Notes: generated by a model from the sequence alone, not told the origin. A stretch of DNA of 64,000 nucleotides from Dyadobacter sediminis (GCF_005860765.1 NZ_VCEI01000011.1:1217819-1281818), one strand, 5' to 3'; numbered from the stretch's first letter, positions 35,370-44,302 are shown. Program-made: numbers and translations.

Positions 35370-36497
35370 ATGAAATATTGTTTGCTGAAAGTTCTGTTCT
35401 TTGCCGTACTGCTTTTTCTGGACAGTTGCATTGAGCCGTTTTCACCGCCGGAAGTCAGTTCCGTTGAAAATTTCCTGGTTGTGGACGGTTTCCTGAATGT
35501 GGGTGCGGATACCAGCAGAATTGAACTGAGAAGAACACAAAATGTAAATGCAGAACAAATCCCGAATTATGAAACAGGCGCATCCATTTCCGTCGAAACA
35601 GAATCCGGCGAAAGCTATGCGTTCAGCGAGGCAGGATCGGGACTTTATCTTTTAGCCCCGAAACAGTATAACACGGCGGGCAAATACAGGCTGCGGATCC
35701 GAACGACGGATCAGAAGGAATATCTTTCCGAATACGTTTCCGTAAATGTTACGCCGGCAATCGACAGCCTGACGTATAAACTGGATGAAGTTCAGAATGC
35801 CATGATCTTTTATGTCAATACGCACGATCCGGCCAACAAAACACAGTTTTACCGCTGGAAATTTGATGAAACATGGGAATACCGGGCAGCCTATTTTTCA
35901 GCGCTGGAAGTCATTAACAAAAAAATTGTAACCAGAAGCCAGGATATCAACCAGTGCTGGGGAAATCAGAAATCAGGCGGAATTTTGCTCGGGAGCACCG
36001 TCAAGCTGAGCAGCGATGTCATCAAAGACCTTCCGCTTTTCAAGGTACCCGTTCCGACCAACAAGCTTTATATTAAATACAGCGTGCTTGTAAAACAGTA
36101 CGGACTTTCCAGAGAGGCATTTGAATACTGGACCAGCCTTGCCAAAACCACGCAGGGAACCGGAAGCCTTTTTGACCCGCAGCCATCGCAGGTTACAGGA
36201 AATATTACAAGTACAACCAATTCCAGAGACCTTGTGTTCGGATACTTCAGCGCCTCAACAGAAACAGAAAAGAGAATCACCATTACGCCAAAACTGGGAA
36301 GATACCCGACCTGCATGCCGCCGGATACTTTTGACATTGTGTGCATGCCCATCAGCAACCGGCAATGTGCGCTGGAAACCAGTGCCCTGATGCTTTCTTA
36401 CGGCGGCCTAAGATCCGAATATCTGCTGGGTGCGCCTCCCAGCTGCGCCGATTGCCGCACGCAGGGCGGAACGACGGTAAGGCCATCCTTCTGGTGA
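35370..36497 (+). CDS. DUF4249 domain lipoprotein
   Basis: This 375-residue protein has a lipoprotein signal and a probable lipidated Cys20 (LFLDSC). The N-terminal beta region (VVDGFLNVGADTSRIELRRT) and the PAIDSLTYKL segment are typical of DUF4249, a Bacteroidota surface lipoprotein family usually encoded next to a TonB-dependent receptor. Six Cys lie in the C-terminal third, more than usual for the neighbours. Here no TonB receptor gene is adjacent, so it looks orphaned. Its role is presumably substrate or ligand binding at the outer membrane. Confidence 0.85.
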   Translation: MKYCLLKVLFFAVLLFLDSCIEPFSPPEVSSVENFLVVDGFLNVGADTSRIELRRTQNVNAEQIPNYETGASISVETESGESYAFSEAGSGLYLLAPKQYNTAGKYRLRIRTTDQKEYLSEYVSVNVTPAIDSLTYKLDEVQNAMIFYVNTHDPANKTQFYRWKFDETWEYRAAYFSALEVINKKIVTRSQDINQCWGNQKSGGILLGSTVKLSSDVIKDLPLFKVPVPTNKLYIKYSVLVKQYGLSREAFEYWTSLAKTTQGTGSLFDPQPSQVTGNITSTTNSRDLVFGYFSASTETEKRITITPKLGRYPTCMPPDTFDIVCMPISNRQCALETSALMLSYGGLRSEYLLGAPPSCADCRTQGGTTVRPSFW

Positions 36498-36614
36498 AAA
36501 CGGATCATAATCCGGCAACTTCACAACTTCATACAGCCTGGTTCAAAAGTATGTTTTGAACCGATAAATAAGTTATTCTACAAAAATAAAGAATAATTTA
36601 GTTCTCAATTAGAA

Positions 36615-36622
36615 TATCTTTG
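36615..36622 (+). promoter_or_regulatory. Candidate -7 promoter element (TATCTTTG)
   Basis: This octamer matches the Bacteroidota TAnnTTTG consensus 87 bp before the ATG at 36709 and probably serves the two-gene lipoprotein and barrel operon. No -33 TTTG is seen at the expected spacing. Confidence 0.4.
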
Positions 36623-36708
36623 TCCTTTCCGTTACTTTGCTTCTGATTTGATCATGCCATTTTTATAGGGCATATTTCCAATTGTTTTGTCTTGGTAAAT
36701 ACCATTTT

Positions 36709-37431
36709 ATGCAAAAATCGCTGTTGTTGTCAGGTTATCTTTTGTTGCTATTTGCGGTTGCCTGTGCTCCCAAAGTCCGCACGAATATAACTCAGAAGTA
36801 TGAGCCCCTGGATTACAAGGAAGAAGTGCTGGTGATTGAATTACCGGATAAAGCACCGGAATCAGCCGAATCGCTCGGAACCATTAAAATCGGCGATGCC
36901 GGCATGAGCGTTCAGTGCAGCTATTCGCAAGTGCTGGGAAAGGCAAAAGAAGAAGCACGCAAAGCCGGAGGAAACGCAATCAGAATTACAGCACATAAGA
37001 CACCGGATTTCATGAGCAGCTGCCACCGCATTTCCGCCGAAGTCCTGCGAATAGACGCAACAGTACTTGCTGCATTGAAAGCGGACAATGAAGAAGTTGA
37101 ACCGGGCATTGACTACGCAGTACTTTACGTATACAGAACCGGCGGCGCGGGCATCATCATCAACTATAACCTCAGCCTCGGCGATTCGGTGATCTGCCGG
37201 GTGACAAACCGGTTCAGTCAGGCGATTAAAATTTACAAACAAGGTCCGACCGAACTTTCTGCTAAAACAGAAGCGAAATCGGTGATTCCGATTGATATAC
37301 AGAAAGGCAGAAGCTATTACGTAAGATGTTCCGTCATTCCCGGCATTACAATCGGCCGTCCGGGCCTTGAACTGATGAGCAAAAAAGCAGGCAGCCGCGA
37401 GTATGAATTAGCAAAATCCAAATCCAAATGA
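36709..37431 (+). CDS. Lipoprotein of unknown function
   Basis: This 240-residue protein starts at 36709, giving a lipoprotein signal with Cys19 (FAVACAP). An early segment (ESLGTIKIGDAGMSVQCSYSQVLGKAKEEARKAGGNAIRI, residues ~50-90) resembles the fold seen in small outer-membrane stress lipoproteins where a helix (AKEEARKAGGNA) packs on strands. The rest is beta-rich. The stop overlaps the start of the next gene by ATGA, so the two are translated together. The function is unknown; an envelope role is likely. Confidence 0.7.
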   Translation: MQKSLLLSGYLLLLFAVACAPKVRTNITQKYEPLDYKEEVLVIELPDKAPESAESLGTIKIGDAGMSVQCSYSQVLGKAKEEARKAGGNAIRITAHKTPDFMSSCHRISAEVLRIDATVLAALKADNEEVEPGIDYAVLYVYRTGGAGIIINYNLSLGDSVICRVTNRFSQAIKIYKQGPTELSAKTEAKSVIPIDIQKGRSYYVRCSVIPGITIGRPGLELMSKKAGSREYELAKSKSK

Positions 37432-38270
37432 ATAAACTGTTTACCCTCATTACCTTATTTACATTGATCTGTAACCATATTCAGGCTCAGGATCTGATTG
37501 TTACCTCTGACGGTGATTCGCTGAACTGCCGCATAACCAGACAGAATGCACAGTTTGTTTATTTTACATTTGCAAAAGAGGGCCGGCCCAGCAATACGCT
37601 CCTTCCTGTCACTAAGATTTCGTCAGTTAAAAAAGCATTTTACGGCAATGCACAACTCCGCGAAGGCATGCAGCCGCTTTCCGGAAAAAGTTACAGCCAG
37701 TGGCAATTCGGCATCCGCGCAGGCTATGCTTACCGTACCGCCAAGGTCAGTGATCAGATTTCTTCTCAGTACAAGGATTACATCAAAAAACTGAAATCAG
37801 GCTTTGTACTTGGAGGCGACATGCATTATTTCATTTCTGAACCGCTGGGATTCGGGCTGAAATACAGTTTCAACAAGCATAAAAATGAAGACGGAACCGA
37901 TTTGAAAGACGATATTTCCATGCATTACATTGCGGCTTCCATGATTAACCGGTACGTTCTTGCCAATCCGAAAAGCAGCTTTTTACTTGGTATCAATCTG
38001 GGTTATCAGTCTTACAAGGATAAAGCCGTCTTGCTGGGCAACGCACTGGATATGAGCGGCGGAACGGCCGGATTTGGTCTGGATGCAGGATTTGCACATC
38101 AGCTGAGTGCGGGCACGGCTATTCATTTCGGATTGTCGTACACGACGGCAACGCTTTACAGCATCAACGTCGGACAGGGTTCATACAAACAGAAGATCAA
38201 GTTGGAAAAAGGGCAGTACGAAGGTTTGTCCAGGCTGGAACTGACCGCAGGATTCAAGTTCGGAAAGTAG
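37428..38270 (+). CDS. Exported protein with predicted outer-membrane beta-barrel
   Basis: This 280-residue protein has a signal peptide ending IQAQ. A short N-terminal domain (DLIVTSDGDSLNCRIT, then FVYFTF and KISSVKK) is a common Bacteroidota module of beta strands. From ~90 the sequence alternates hydrophobic and polar residues in strands typical of a small beta-barrel (WQFGIRAGYAYR, LGFGLKYSFN, FLLGINLGYQ) and ends in LTAGFKFGK with a terminal strand. It is coupled to the preceding lipoprotein by an ATGA overlap, suggesting a lipoprotein-barrel pair. No enzyme motif is visible. Confidence 0.75.
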   Translation: MNKLFTLITLFTLICNHIQAQDLIVTSDGDSLNCRITRQNAQFVYFTFAKEGRPSNTLLPVTKISSVKKAFYGNAQLREGMQPLSGKSYSQWQFGIRAGYAYRTAKVSDQISSQYKDYIKKLKSGFVLGGDMHYFISEPLGFGLKYSFNKHKNEDGTDLKDDISMHYIAASMINRYVLANPKSSFLLGINLGYQSYKDKAVLLGNALDMSGGTAGFGLDAGFAHQLSAGTAIHFGLSYTTATLYSINVGQGSYKQKIKLEKGQYEGLSRLELTAGFKFGK

Positions 38271-38277
38271 CCTGATT

Positions 38278-38766
38278 TTATTCATTCACATCATCCCTTT
38301 CCAGATTTAACTTTTCATGATACCGGATGATCTTGCTCAGCACATCAATGGCTGTATCGAATTCCTTGTCGCCGACAAGCTTGCGATATTCATCAAGAAG
38401 GTTCAGCATTTTGTTGTTGGCTTCATTTACAAACCTTTTGCCATCGTCCGTCAGGTGAATTTTATAGCTTCTTTTGTCTTTCTTCAGAGGCTGTGAAGTA
38501 ATCAGTCCTTTTTCTTCCAGTTCTTTTACGGTCCTGCTCATTGCCTGCTTGGCAATGAGCGCTTTTTTTGATATTTCGGTATTGGTTATGCCGTTCTGTT
38601 GCACATTGAAAATCAATGGCATATAGGACAGTTTCATTTGCCCGTAATCCGGCCTGATGTTCCGGTGAGACCAGATATCCAGATGCTTTTTTGCTATATA
38701 AATCAATCTTCCCCAGTGTTTCTCATCGTCATACTGCAGAATACCGGCTTTCTTCGGCTCGTCCAT
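38278..38766 (-). CDS. MarR family transcriptional regulator
   Basis: This is 162 residues from the Met at 38764-38766; longer frames read into Cys-rich sequence overlapping the operator region. The winged-helix core spans ~45-130, with the recognition part TNTEISKKALIAKQAMSRTVKELEEKGLI and the wing KKDKRSYKIHLTDDG. It is divergent from an NmrA-like reductase with a palindromic AT-rich site between them, the usual layout for a MarR protein repressing itself and its neighbour. The ligand is unknown; phenolics, oxidants or xenobiotics are common for the family. Confidence 0.92.
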   Translation of the reverse strand: MDEPKKAGILQYDDEKHWGRLIYIAKKHLDIWSHRNIRPDYGQMKLSYMPLIFNVQQNGITNTEISKKALIAKQAMSRTVKELEEKGLITSQPLKKDKRSYKIHLTDDGKRFVNEANNKMLNLLDEYRKLVGDKEFDTAIDVLSKIIRYHEKLNLERDDVNE

Positions 38767-38801
38767 ATCATCGTTTTTATGTAAATATAAAAATAAATAT
38801 A

Positions 38802-38842
38802 GTAAACATTTATTACCAGATAATAAACATTGTTTACATTTG
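38802..38842. promoter_or_regulatory. Palindromic operator overlapping a -7 promoter element
   Basis: GTAAACA (38802-38808) pairs with TGTTTAC (38831-38837), and inside it TTTATTA (38809-38815) pairs with TAATAAA (38821-38827) around CCAGA. The end overlaps TACATTTG (38835-38842), a Bacteroidota TAnnTTTG -7 box reading toward the NmrA gene. It is a likely MarR binding site. Confidence 0.6.
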
Positions 38843-38910
38843 TTTGCTTGTGATGTCAAATGGAAGCGGCATCAGGCAAATGCAATGGACAAACTATAAA
38901 CCAAAAACGA

Positions 38911-39807
38911 ATGAAAACGATCATACTGGTTGCAGGCGCCACGGGCGATCTCGGTGGCAGGATTGTAAAATCACTGATTGAAAAAGGGGCTGACGTACGT
39001 GCACTGGTGCGCAGCGGTACGGATCATGAAAAGGTTGAAAAGCTCAAACAGCTTGGTGCAACAGTCTTTGAAGCGGACATGAACCAAATCGCTGATCTTG
39101 AAACGGCTTGTGAAAACGTTTCCTGCGTCATTTCGGCACTTCAGGGGCTGCATGATGTAATTGTTGACATGCAGTCACTCATACTCCGGGCGGCTGTAAA
39201 CGCAGGCGTTCCGCGCTTTATTCCTTCCGATTTTTCCACGGATTATACGCAGCTTCTGCCCGGCGACAACCGCAATTTTGATCTGAGACGTACATTCTTC
39301 GAGCATATTGATCAGTCGCCGATTGCAGCAACAACCATTTTCAACGGAGGATTTGCGGAGCTGCTGAATTACAACCTTCCTTTTCTTGATTTCAAAAACA
39401 AAAGTGTCGGTTATTTCGAAGATCCGGACTGGCGTATTGATTTTACAACCAAAGACAACACGGCTGAATTTACTGCTGCCGCTGCATTGGATTCCACGAC
39501 GCCAAGAATTCTGCGCATTGCCAGTTTCCAGATCAGTGCAAAGGAAATGCAGGCGGTTGCCAATGAAATCACAAAAGAAGATTTTAAACTGATTCGACTG
39601 GGAAGCCGTGAAGAACTGGCCGCCAGGAACAAACAGGACCGCGCAGCCAATCCGGAAGGCGAAAATGAAGTTTATCCGCGCTGGCAGCAGGCGCAATACC
39701 TTTACGGCATGTTCAGCGCGCAAAACCGGACAACCGACAACGACCGCTATCCGGAAATAAAATGGACAAATGCTGAGGAACTGCTTTCTGCACACAGGAA
39801 AAGTTGA
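38911..39807 (+). CDS. NmrA-like NAD(P)-binding reductase
   Basis: This is 298 residues from the ATG at 38911, which gives MKTIILVAGATGDLGGRI with the Rossmann motif Gly9-Ala-Thr-Gly12-Asp-Leu-Gly15. An aromatic-alcohol/isoflavone reductase-like middle follows (RFIPSDFSTDY, ATTIFNGGF). The atypical short-chain dehydrogenase fold of the NmrA branch lacks the YxxxK pair in its normal place, so it may be a redox sensor or a reductase of small organics. It is divergent from the MarR gene and probably its main target. Confidence 0.87.
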   Translation: MKTIILVAGATGDLGGRIVKSLIEKGADVRALVRSGTDHEKVEKLKQLGATVFEADMNQIADLETACENVSCVISALQGLHDVIVDMQSLILRAAVNAGVPRFIPSDFSTDYTQLLPGDNRNFDLRRTFFEHIDQSPIAATTIFNGGFAELLNYNLPFLDFKNKSVGYFEDPDWRIDFTTKDNTAEFTAAAALDSTTPRILRIASFQISAKEMQAVANEITKEDFKLIRLGSREELAARNKQDRAANPEGENEVYPRWQQAQYLYGMFSAQNRTTDNDRYPEIKWTNAEELLSAHRKS

Positions 39808-39827
39808 AAGTCCTTTGCTAAATGAAA

Positions 39828-39906
39828 TCAGACTGAGCGGACTGCCGGGTAATCAGAAGTTTGTACAAGCAACTTACTGACATAAACTCGATGCCGCTCA
39901 GTCTGA
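39828..39906. terminator. 13-bp perfect inverted repeat with 53-nt loop
   Basis: TCAGACTGAGCGG (39828-39840) is complementary to 39894-39906. It lies 20 bp after the NmrA stop and is followed by AAAATAA. It is the same layout as the hairpin at 23392-23465. Confidence 0.5.
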
Positions 39907-39949
39907 AAATAACCAAAAGTCAGCAATCTTCCAAGTCCCGATCCCTGAC

Positions 39950-40017
39950 CATACATGACAAAAAGCAACAACCATTGACTATCAAGACAACATCTGACAA
40001 TAAAGGTCACAACTTCC
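39950..40017. repeat. Second TGACAA/CAACCA-rich tract
   Basis: Variants of ATGACAA, AACAACCATTGAC (39967-39979, identical to 23523-23535), AAGACAAC and CTGACAAT recur here, just before the convergent DUF2306 gene end. Confidence 0.45.
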
Positions 40018-40029
40018 CTCCTGCTCTTT

Positions 40030-40887
40030 TCAGACCGGAAGCCATTTCAAAATCGCCGGGCCCCAGTAATAAATCGTGAAGAAGTAAGTACCCACCATAA
40101 TGAACGCCGTTGCAAGAAAAAGCAGGAATGAAGCGGAAATCCTCAGCAACGCAGAAGCATTGTATTTGCGTGCTCTTATAAATGCTTCGGCCACTATGAG
40201 ATTCGGAATATAAAAGAAGAAAAACATAACGGTATCGAACGGCCCGGTAAAATGAGGCGTATGCCCCAGACCATCCGTCAGCAGGAGCCAGAAACCGTAA
40301 TCCATCCGGTATAGCCACGAACCGATTGCCAGCGCATACAAGCGCAGCGCCCATGCGCGGTGAAGTTCCAGACGTTTTGTAACAGCATAACGGAAAGTCT
40401 GAATGGCTGCCACAAACATCAGTGCGCCGTATAACCCGAATCCGATGTCCATTGCAGTACCGCCAATGGTTCCTTTCAGCACGATGAATGCAATTCCGCC
40501 GGCGGCTGCAAGCAATGACGCAACGATGTAAATCCGCCCGATCCAGCGATGAACAGCAGGAAACCGCAATCTCACCTTTTCTATCAACTGGATACTTCCG
40601 AGGACAAGGATGATTCCGCCCGCTGCAAAATGAAAGCCGATCCCGGAAGTTGCGGCCAGGGAATTTCTGTTGTAAAGTCCCGGCAATACCTTGTTCCAGC
40701 GCTGCATATCGTCTTCATAAAGTGCAGCGGCATAAAACGCCAGAATGTACATACCGAATAACGCGGCACTCGTCCAGACCGTAATGACCAGCATTTTGCC
40801 GGATGCGTTCAATAAAATGCTGCTGATTCTTGTCAATCGGTGACTGCCTCTCTGCGGTGTAACGGAAGGGTCCAGAACTTTGGTCAT
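40030..40887 (-). CDS. DUF2306 membrane protein
   Basis: This 285-residue protein has about seven hydrophobic segments from residue ~35 to the end. Conserved features of DUF2306 are visible: a His-containing helix start (GIGFHFAAGGIILVLG), VHRWIGRIY, and ELHRAWALR. The His residues within helices suggest haem or metal binding, as proposed for this fold. The N-terminal ~30 residues are hydrophilic and presumably cytoplasmic. It appears monocistronic. The function is unknown. Confidence 0.82.
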   Translation of the reverse strand: MTKVLDPSVTPQRGSHRLTRISSILLNASGKMLVITVWTSAALFGMYILAFYAAALYEDDMQRWNKVLPGLYNRNSLAATSGIGFHFAAGGIILVLGSIQLIEKVRLRFPAVHRWIGRIYIVASLLAAAGGIAFIVLKGTIGGTAMDIGFGLYGALMFVAAIQTFRYAVTKRLELHRAWALRLYALAIGSWLYRMDYGFWLLLTDGLGHTPHFTGPFDTVMFFFFYIPNLIVAEAFIRARKYNASALLRISASFLLFLATAFIMVGTYFFTIYYWGPAILKWLPV

Positions 40888-41011
40888 AACTGCTTCTGTA
40901 TGTAAGCCTTAACTTATGTAAAGATCGAAGATGTTATCCAGAATCCATCAGCAGGAACAATGCAAATTTTCAATTTTCCGAAATAACTTTCCTGAAATCC
41001 GGCAAGAACGG

Positions 41012-41695
41012 TCAGATGCTGATAAACCAGCTGACAGCCAGCCAGTATTGCTGTGACTGAACCGATTTGTTGAATTCGTTGACGCGGTATTCAAATCCCA
41101 TTTCGATCCGGTTGTTATCCGTGGCATTGTAACCCAGCGCCAGCAATGCACGGATTTCAAGGTCAGCCGATTTGTCTTCATAAATGCCCAGATATTCGTT
41201 GTTGAGTTTGGCATAAAATTCCTTCGGGTCAATGTTGATTCCGTTCAGTGCTTTTTCAAAGCCTATGCGGTACCGCAGTCTTACCTGAACCGAACTGTCT
41301 CTTCGGAACGTCTCGTCCGTCACAATGCGGTGCGCAATGCGGGCATATTCATGATTGGTCACATTGTTGAACTGCTGTATCAGTCTGTGTGCAAACCGTC
41401 CCTCTTCCAGCCGGATAAGATAGCCGCCGCCAAGGGTGTTGGCCGCCGACAATTTACGGGTAAGAACCATCGTAAGGTCCGCCCGTTCGTACCGGAACCG
41501 GTTACGGGTCTGCTGCTCTTCTTCCCTTTCCGAAAAAATCTGGCGGGATTCCAGTTTGTTGTTCAGTTTCAGGTTATCCGAAATCCTGATGTTCAAATTG
41601 AATTGGGGAAGTGTTCCCGCTCTGTAAACAGCCTGGGAAAATACAGCGGCCGGAGCAAAAATCAGCAGAAAAACAGCTAAAAAAGATTTATACAT
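41012..41695 (-). CDS. DUF2490 outer-membrane protein
   Basis: This 227-residue protein has a signal peptide (MYKSFLAVFLLIFAPAAVFSQA). The mature part is made of alternating strands typical of the DUF2490 barrel: LNIRISDNLKLNNKLESRQIF, RFRYERADLTMVLTRKL, TLGGGYLIRLEEG, a late VQVRLRYRIGFE strand, and an ending QQYWLAVSWFISI. The start shares its A with the stop of the upstream gene (TGATG), so translation is coupled to the PepSY-like gene. The function is unknown. Confidence 0.82.
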   Translation of the reverse strand: MYKSFLAVFLLIFAPAAVFSQAVYRAGTLPQFNLNIRISDNLKLNNKLESRQIFSEREEEQQTRNRFRYERADLTMVLTRKLSAANTLGGGYLIRLEEGRFAHRLIQQFNNVTNHEYARIAHRIVTDETFRRDSSVQVRLRYRIGFEKALNGINIDPKEFYAKLNNEYLGIYEDKSADLEIRALLALGYNATDNNRIEMGFEYRVNEFNKSVQSQQYWLAVSWFISI

Positions 41696-42285
41696 CAGTA
41701 AATCAGGTTATCAGAGTTACGTTGTACAACTTCATGAATGCTCACGACGGAGCCTTCATGATCGCAAAGGACTTCAAAATAATTTATTTTTTTATCCCAG
41801 ACAGCATTCAAAATCAGCTCATAATGCATGTCGATGGCAGCAGGAACTTTATCGGATAATATGGCTCTTTTCAGATCGCTTTTACTTCCTTTATACTGGA
41901 TTTGTGTTTTCACGACTTTGTATTTTGTAAATTCCTTATCCAGCCTTTTTCGGATTGCTTCGCTCGTTTCCGCGTCGATCCGGCTGAACCTGCTGAGTAT
42001 TTCAATATCCTGGATTTCGCCCGACTTGTCAAATTCGATGCTGTAATGTTTGCCGCCGCTTTTCAGTTTGGCTTCAATGGTGGTTTCTTTCAGGCTTTCT
42101 TCGCCATACCAATGGATTTTATCCTTTTTGAACATCGATTTTACAAATTCAACTGCTTTCCCGGGAACCGCACTTTGCCTGATCGCATATTCGCGTTCAT
42201 ACTTTTTCTGGGCATGGCAGGGAATCCACATGCAGCCGGCAAGCAAAATCAGAAAAGCATACAGATATTTCTTGATCGGGATCAC
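41695..42285 (-). CDS. Exported PepSY-like protein of unknown function
   Basis: This 196-residue protein has a signal sequence that could be a lipoprotein signal (LLAGC at 18) or a normal one cleaved after HAQ (~26); both fit. Two repeats of ~75 residues follow (VKSMFKKDKIHWY...YSIEFDKSGEIQDIEI and then AAIDMHYELILNAVWDKKINYFEVLCDHEGSVVSI), the strand pattern of PepSY-like or beta-lactamase-inhibitor-like domains. It is upstream of, and overlaps by one base, the DUF2490 gene. An envelope role is likely. Confidence 0.65.
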   Translation of the reverse strand: MIPIKKYLYAFLILLAGCMWIPCHAQKKYEREYAIRQSAVPGKAVEFVKSMFKKDKIHWYGEESLKETTIEAKLKSGGKHYSIEFDKSGEIQDIEILSRFSRIDAETSEAIRKRLDKEFTKYKVVKTQIQYKGSKSDLKRAILSDKVPAAIDMHYELILNAVWDKKINYFEVLCDHEGSVVSIHEVVQRNSDNLIY

Positions 42286-42441
42286 AGTTTATTGAATTAC
42301 AAGTTATTAAGTTCAAAATGTGCTTTTTGCGGCAATTTCTTCCCGAAATACGCTGAACCTGTGGCATGGCTGCTGCAAACAACATGCCTGTCAAAATTCC
42401 AAGCAGGAACATTTTCCGAACGCAATGAAAAAAACACGTTT

Positions 42442-43077
42442 TTATTTAAAGCTGATGATTTCCTCGGTATTTGCCAGAATTTCATTGAGCGTCATCAGAT
42501 ACTGCTTTTTTGCGGAAATCTGCCAGATAACGGTAAGCATATCCTGATCTTTGCTCACATGAATCTGCTCCATCTGAACATGATTGGTGGTCAGTTTGTC
42601 TTCCAGCATTTTGATTTGCCTGAAATCCGCATTCCTGAAAGTTACGGTCAGCATTTTATACTTCTGCAGATTTCCGATCAGCCGCTCTATTTTGCTGACA
42701 AGCAAAAGGATAATCAGTGTAAGAATCGTAAATAAAAAGGCAAGCGCGTGATAACCGATGCCGGTTGTCATTCCGATGGCAGCGGAAGTCCAGATGACAG
42801 CAGCCGTTGTCAGGCCCCAGACTGTAAACCGGTCTTTGAAGATCACACCCGCACCGATAAAGCCGATTCCCGTAATGATGTTGGCCGCAATACGGTCGTC
42901 TGTGTTGGACCCGTGGCCGGAAACAATGGTGAAAATAGTGGAACCCAGCGTAATGAGTACAATCGTTCTGAATCCGGCTGACTTGTTTTTATACTCCCTT
43001 TCGAAGCCGATAATGCCGCCGCAAAGGACAGACATCAGCATGCTGTATAAATCTTTTTGTTCTATCCCAAAGTCCAT
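42442..43077 (-). CDS. MgtC/SapB family membrane protein
   Basis: This 211-residue inner-membrane protein has a conserved MgtC core (~5-135) with LCGGIIGFEREYKNKSAGFRT, then ITGIGFIGAGVIF and GLTTAAVIWTSAAIG. A helix (~105-130) leads to a C-terminal ACT-like domain (~140-211) of strands and helices. MgtC proteins affect magnesium limitation and, in pathogens, ATP synthase or phosphate homeostasis; here only membrane homeostasis can be proposed. It is divergent from the DUF3800 gene by 64 bp, suggesting overlapping promoters. Confidence 0.9.
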   Translation of the reverse strand: MDFGIEQKDLYSMLMSVLCGGIIGFEREYKNKSAGFRTIVLITLGSTIFTIVSGHGSNTDDRIAANIITGIGFIGAGVIFKDRFTVWGLTTAAVIWTSAAIGMTTGIGYHALAFLFTILTLIILLLVSKIERLIGNLQKYKMLTVTFRNADFRQIKMLEDKLTTNHVQMEQIHVSKDQDMLTVIWQISAKKQYLMTLNEILANTEEIISFK

Positions 43078-43141
43078 TTTCTCTCCCTTTAAAATTAAAT
43101 GATTTTTTTCTTTTACATTTCAAGAAAACAGCCGATTTCAT

Positions 43142-44302
43142 ATGCACAACCATCTTGCTTTTCTGGATTATTGGGGAAATAACAGTCTGGATTTCAAAAA
43201 TAAAAGCAATACCCGCAAGAAAGTTTCTACCCATTTTATCGTCACGGCTTTAATCATTCCCAAACAGCAGCTTTCCGAAGTAAGTGAAGTCGTGCACAAT
43301 GTGCAGCAAAAGTATTTTACAAACGGCCGCATAGATACCCGGATGACAGGAAATAACCACAAGCTGCGGAAACAGATTCTGGAAGAACTTGCAACTGCGC
43401 CGTTTCAGATTTTTGCACTGATCGTGGACAAGCGGCAGCTCGTTTCCGAAGGGTTGCGCTATAAAGGCTCTTTTTATAAATTTATGCACGGACTTGCAGA
43501 CCGCGAGCTGTTCCGGGTTTTTCCGGATCTGGAAATGATGGCGGCAGCAGAGCAGGAAAGCGACTCCTTCATGTCGGGATTCATTCATTTTGTGCAGCAA
43601 ACGCATATTCCCAATCTTTTCAACGAATCGGCTTTCGGATTTGTACAGGTCAGCCATGAAGAAATCCTGCAGGCTGCGGGCTACCTTGCAGACACGCTTG
43701 CCCGGTGCTATGACGAAGCGGTACTTTCCGATCAGCGGCGGGAATTTGTGCAAGTGTTGCAGCCACGGCTGCTTACGATCCGTTTCTGGCCTGACGTTTT
43801 TCTTCCCGATCTTGTCAGAACCAATGCCGAAGGTTCAGGCTTTAATAAAACACTGGCGGAACTGAGCGTTAATAAAGCCAGTGACTTCCTGCAGCAGAAA
43901 GCGCCCAGCCAGACGCTGCATATCATGGATCAGCACACGACACTGAGTTATCTTCTGTTTCACTTCCGGCATATTAATCCATTGCGTTACATTTCCAGTT
44001 TCGAGCTTATGGAGCATATAAAAACCCGTCATAGCCGACCGGTTTCGCTGCATTATTTTCAAACCAAAGTGATTGCGCCGCTGCGCGATGCAGGCGTGCT
44101 CATTGCGAGCAGTTCAAGAGGTTACAAGTTGCCGGCCTGTGAAGCGGACCTGTACGATTTTGTCAATCACAGCAATGCCATTATTGAACCCATGCTTTCA
44201 CGCGTCCGGAAATTCAGGGATTCGATCAGGGCGGCTACGAACGGCGAACTGGATGTGCTGGCAAGCGAAGAGTACAGTCTGATCAGGAAAGGAATTGAAT
44301 AA
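43142..44302 (+). CDS. DUF3800 protein
   Basis: This 386-residue cytosolic protein has an RNase H-like N-terminus of the DUF3800 type. Asp9 is in FLDYWGNN, where family members often read FLDESG. The strand FIVTALIIPK and the second acidic-type strand IFALIVDKRQL follow. The C-terminal ~200 residues are helical with a winged-helix-like segment near ~290-345 (PVSLHYFQTKVIAPLRDAGVLIASSSRGYKLP). The latter suggests nucleic acid contact. DUF3800 proteins are often near defence genes, but none is adjacent here. The gene ends at a bidirectional terminator. Confidence 0.82.
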   Translation: MHNHLAFLDYWGNNSLDFKNKSNTRKKVSTHFIVTALIIPKQQLSEVSEVVHNVQQKYFTNGRIDTRMTGNNHKLRKQILEELATAPFQIFALIVDKRQLVSEGLRYKGSFYKFMHGLADRELFRVFPDLEMMAAAEQESDSFMSGFIHFVQQTHIPNLFNESAFGFVQVSHEEILQAAGYLADTLARCYDEAVLSDQRREFVQVLQPRLLTIRFWPDVFLPDLVRTNAEGSGFNKTLAELSVNKASDFLQQKAPSQTLHIMDQHTTLSYLLFHFRHINPLRYISSFELMEHIKTRHSRPVSLHYFQTKVIAPLRDAGVLIASSSRGYKLPACEADLYDFVNHSNAIIEPMLSRVRKFRDSIRAATNGELDVLASEEYSLIRKGIE

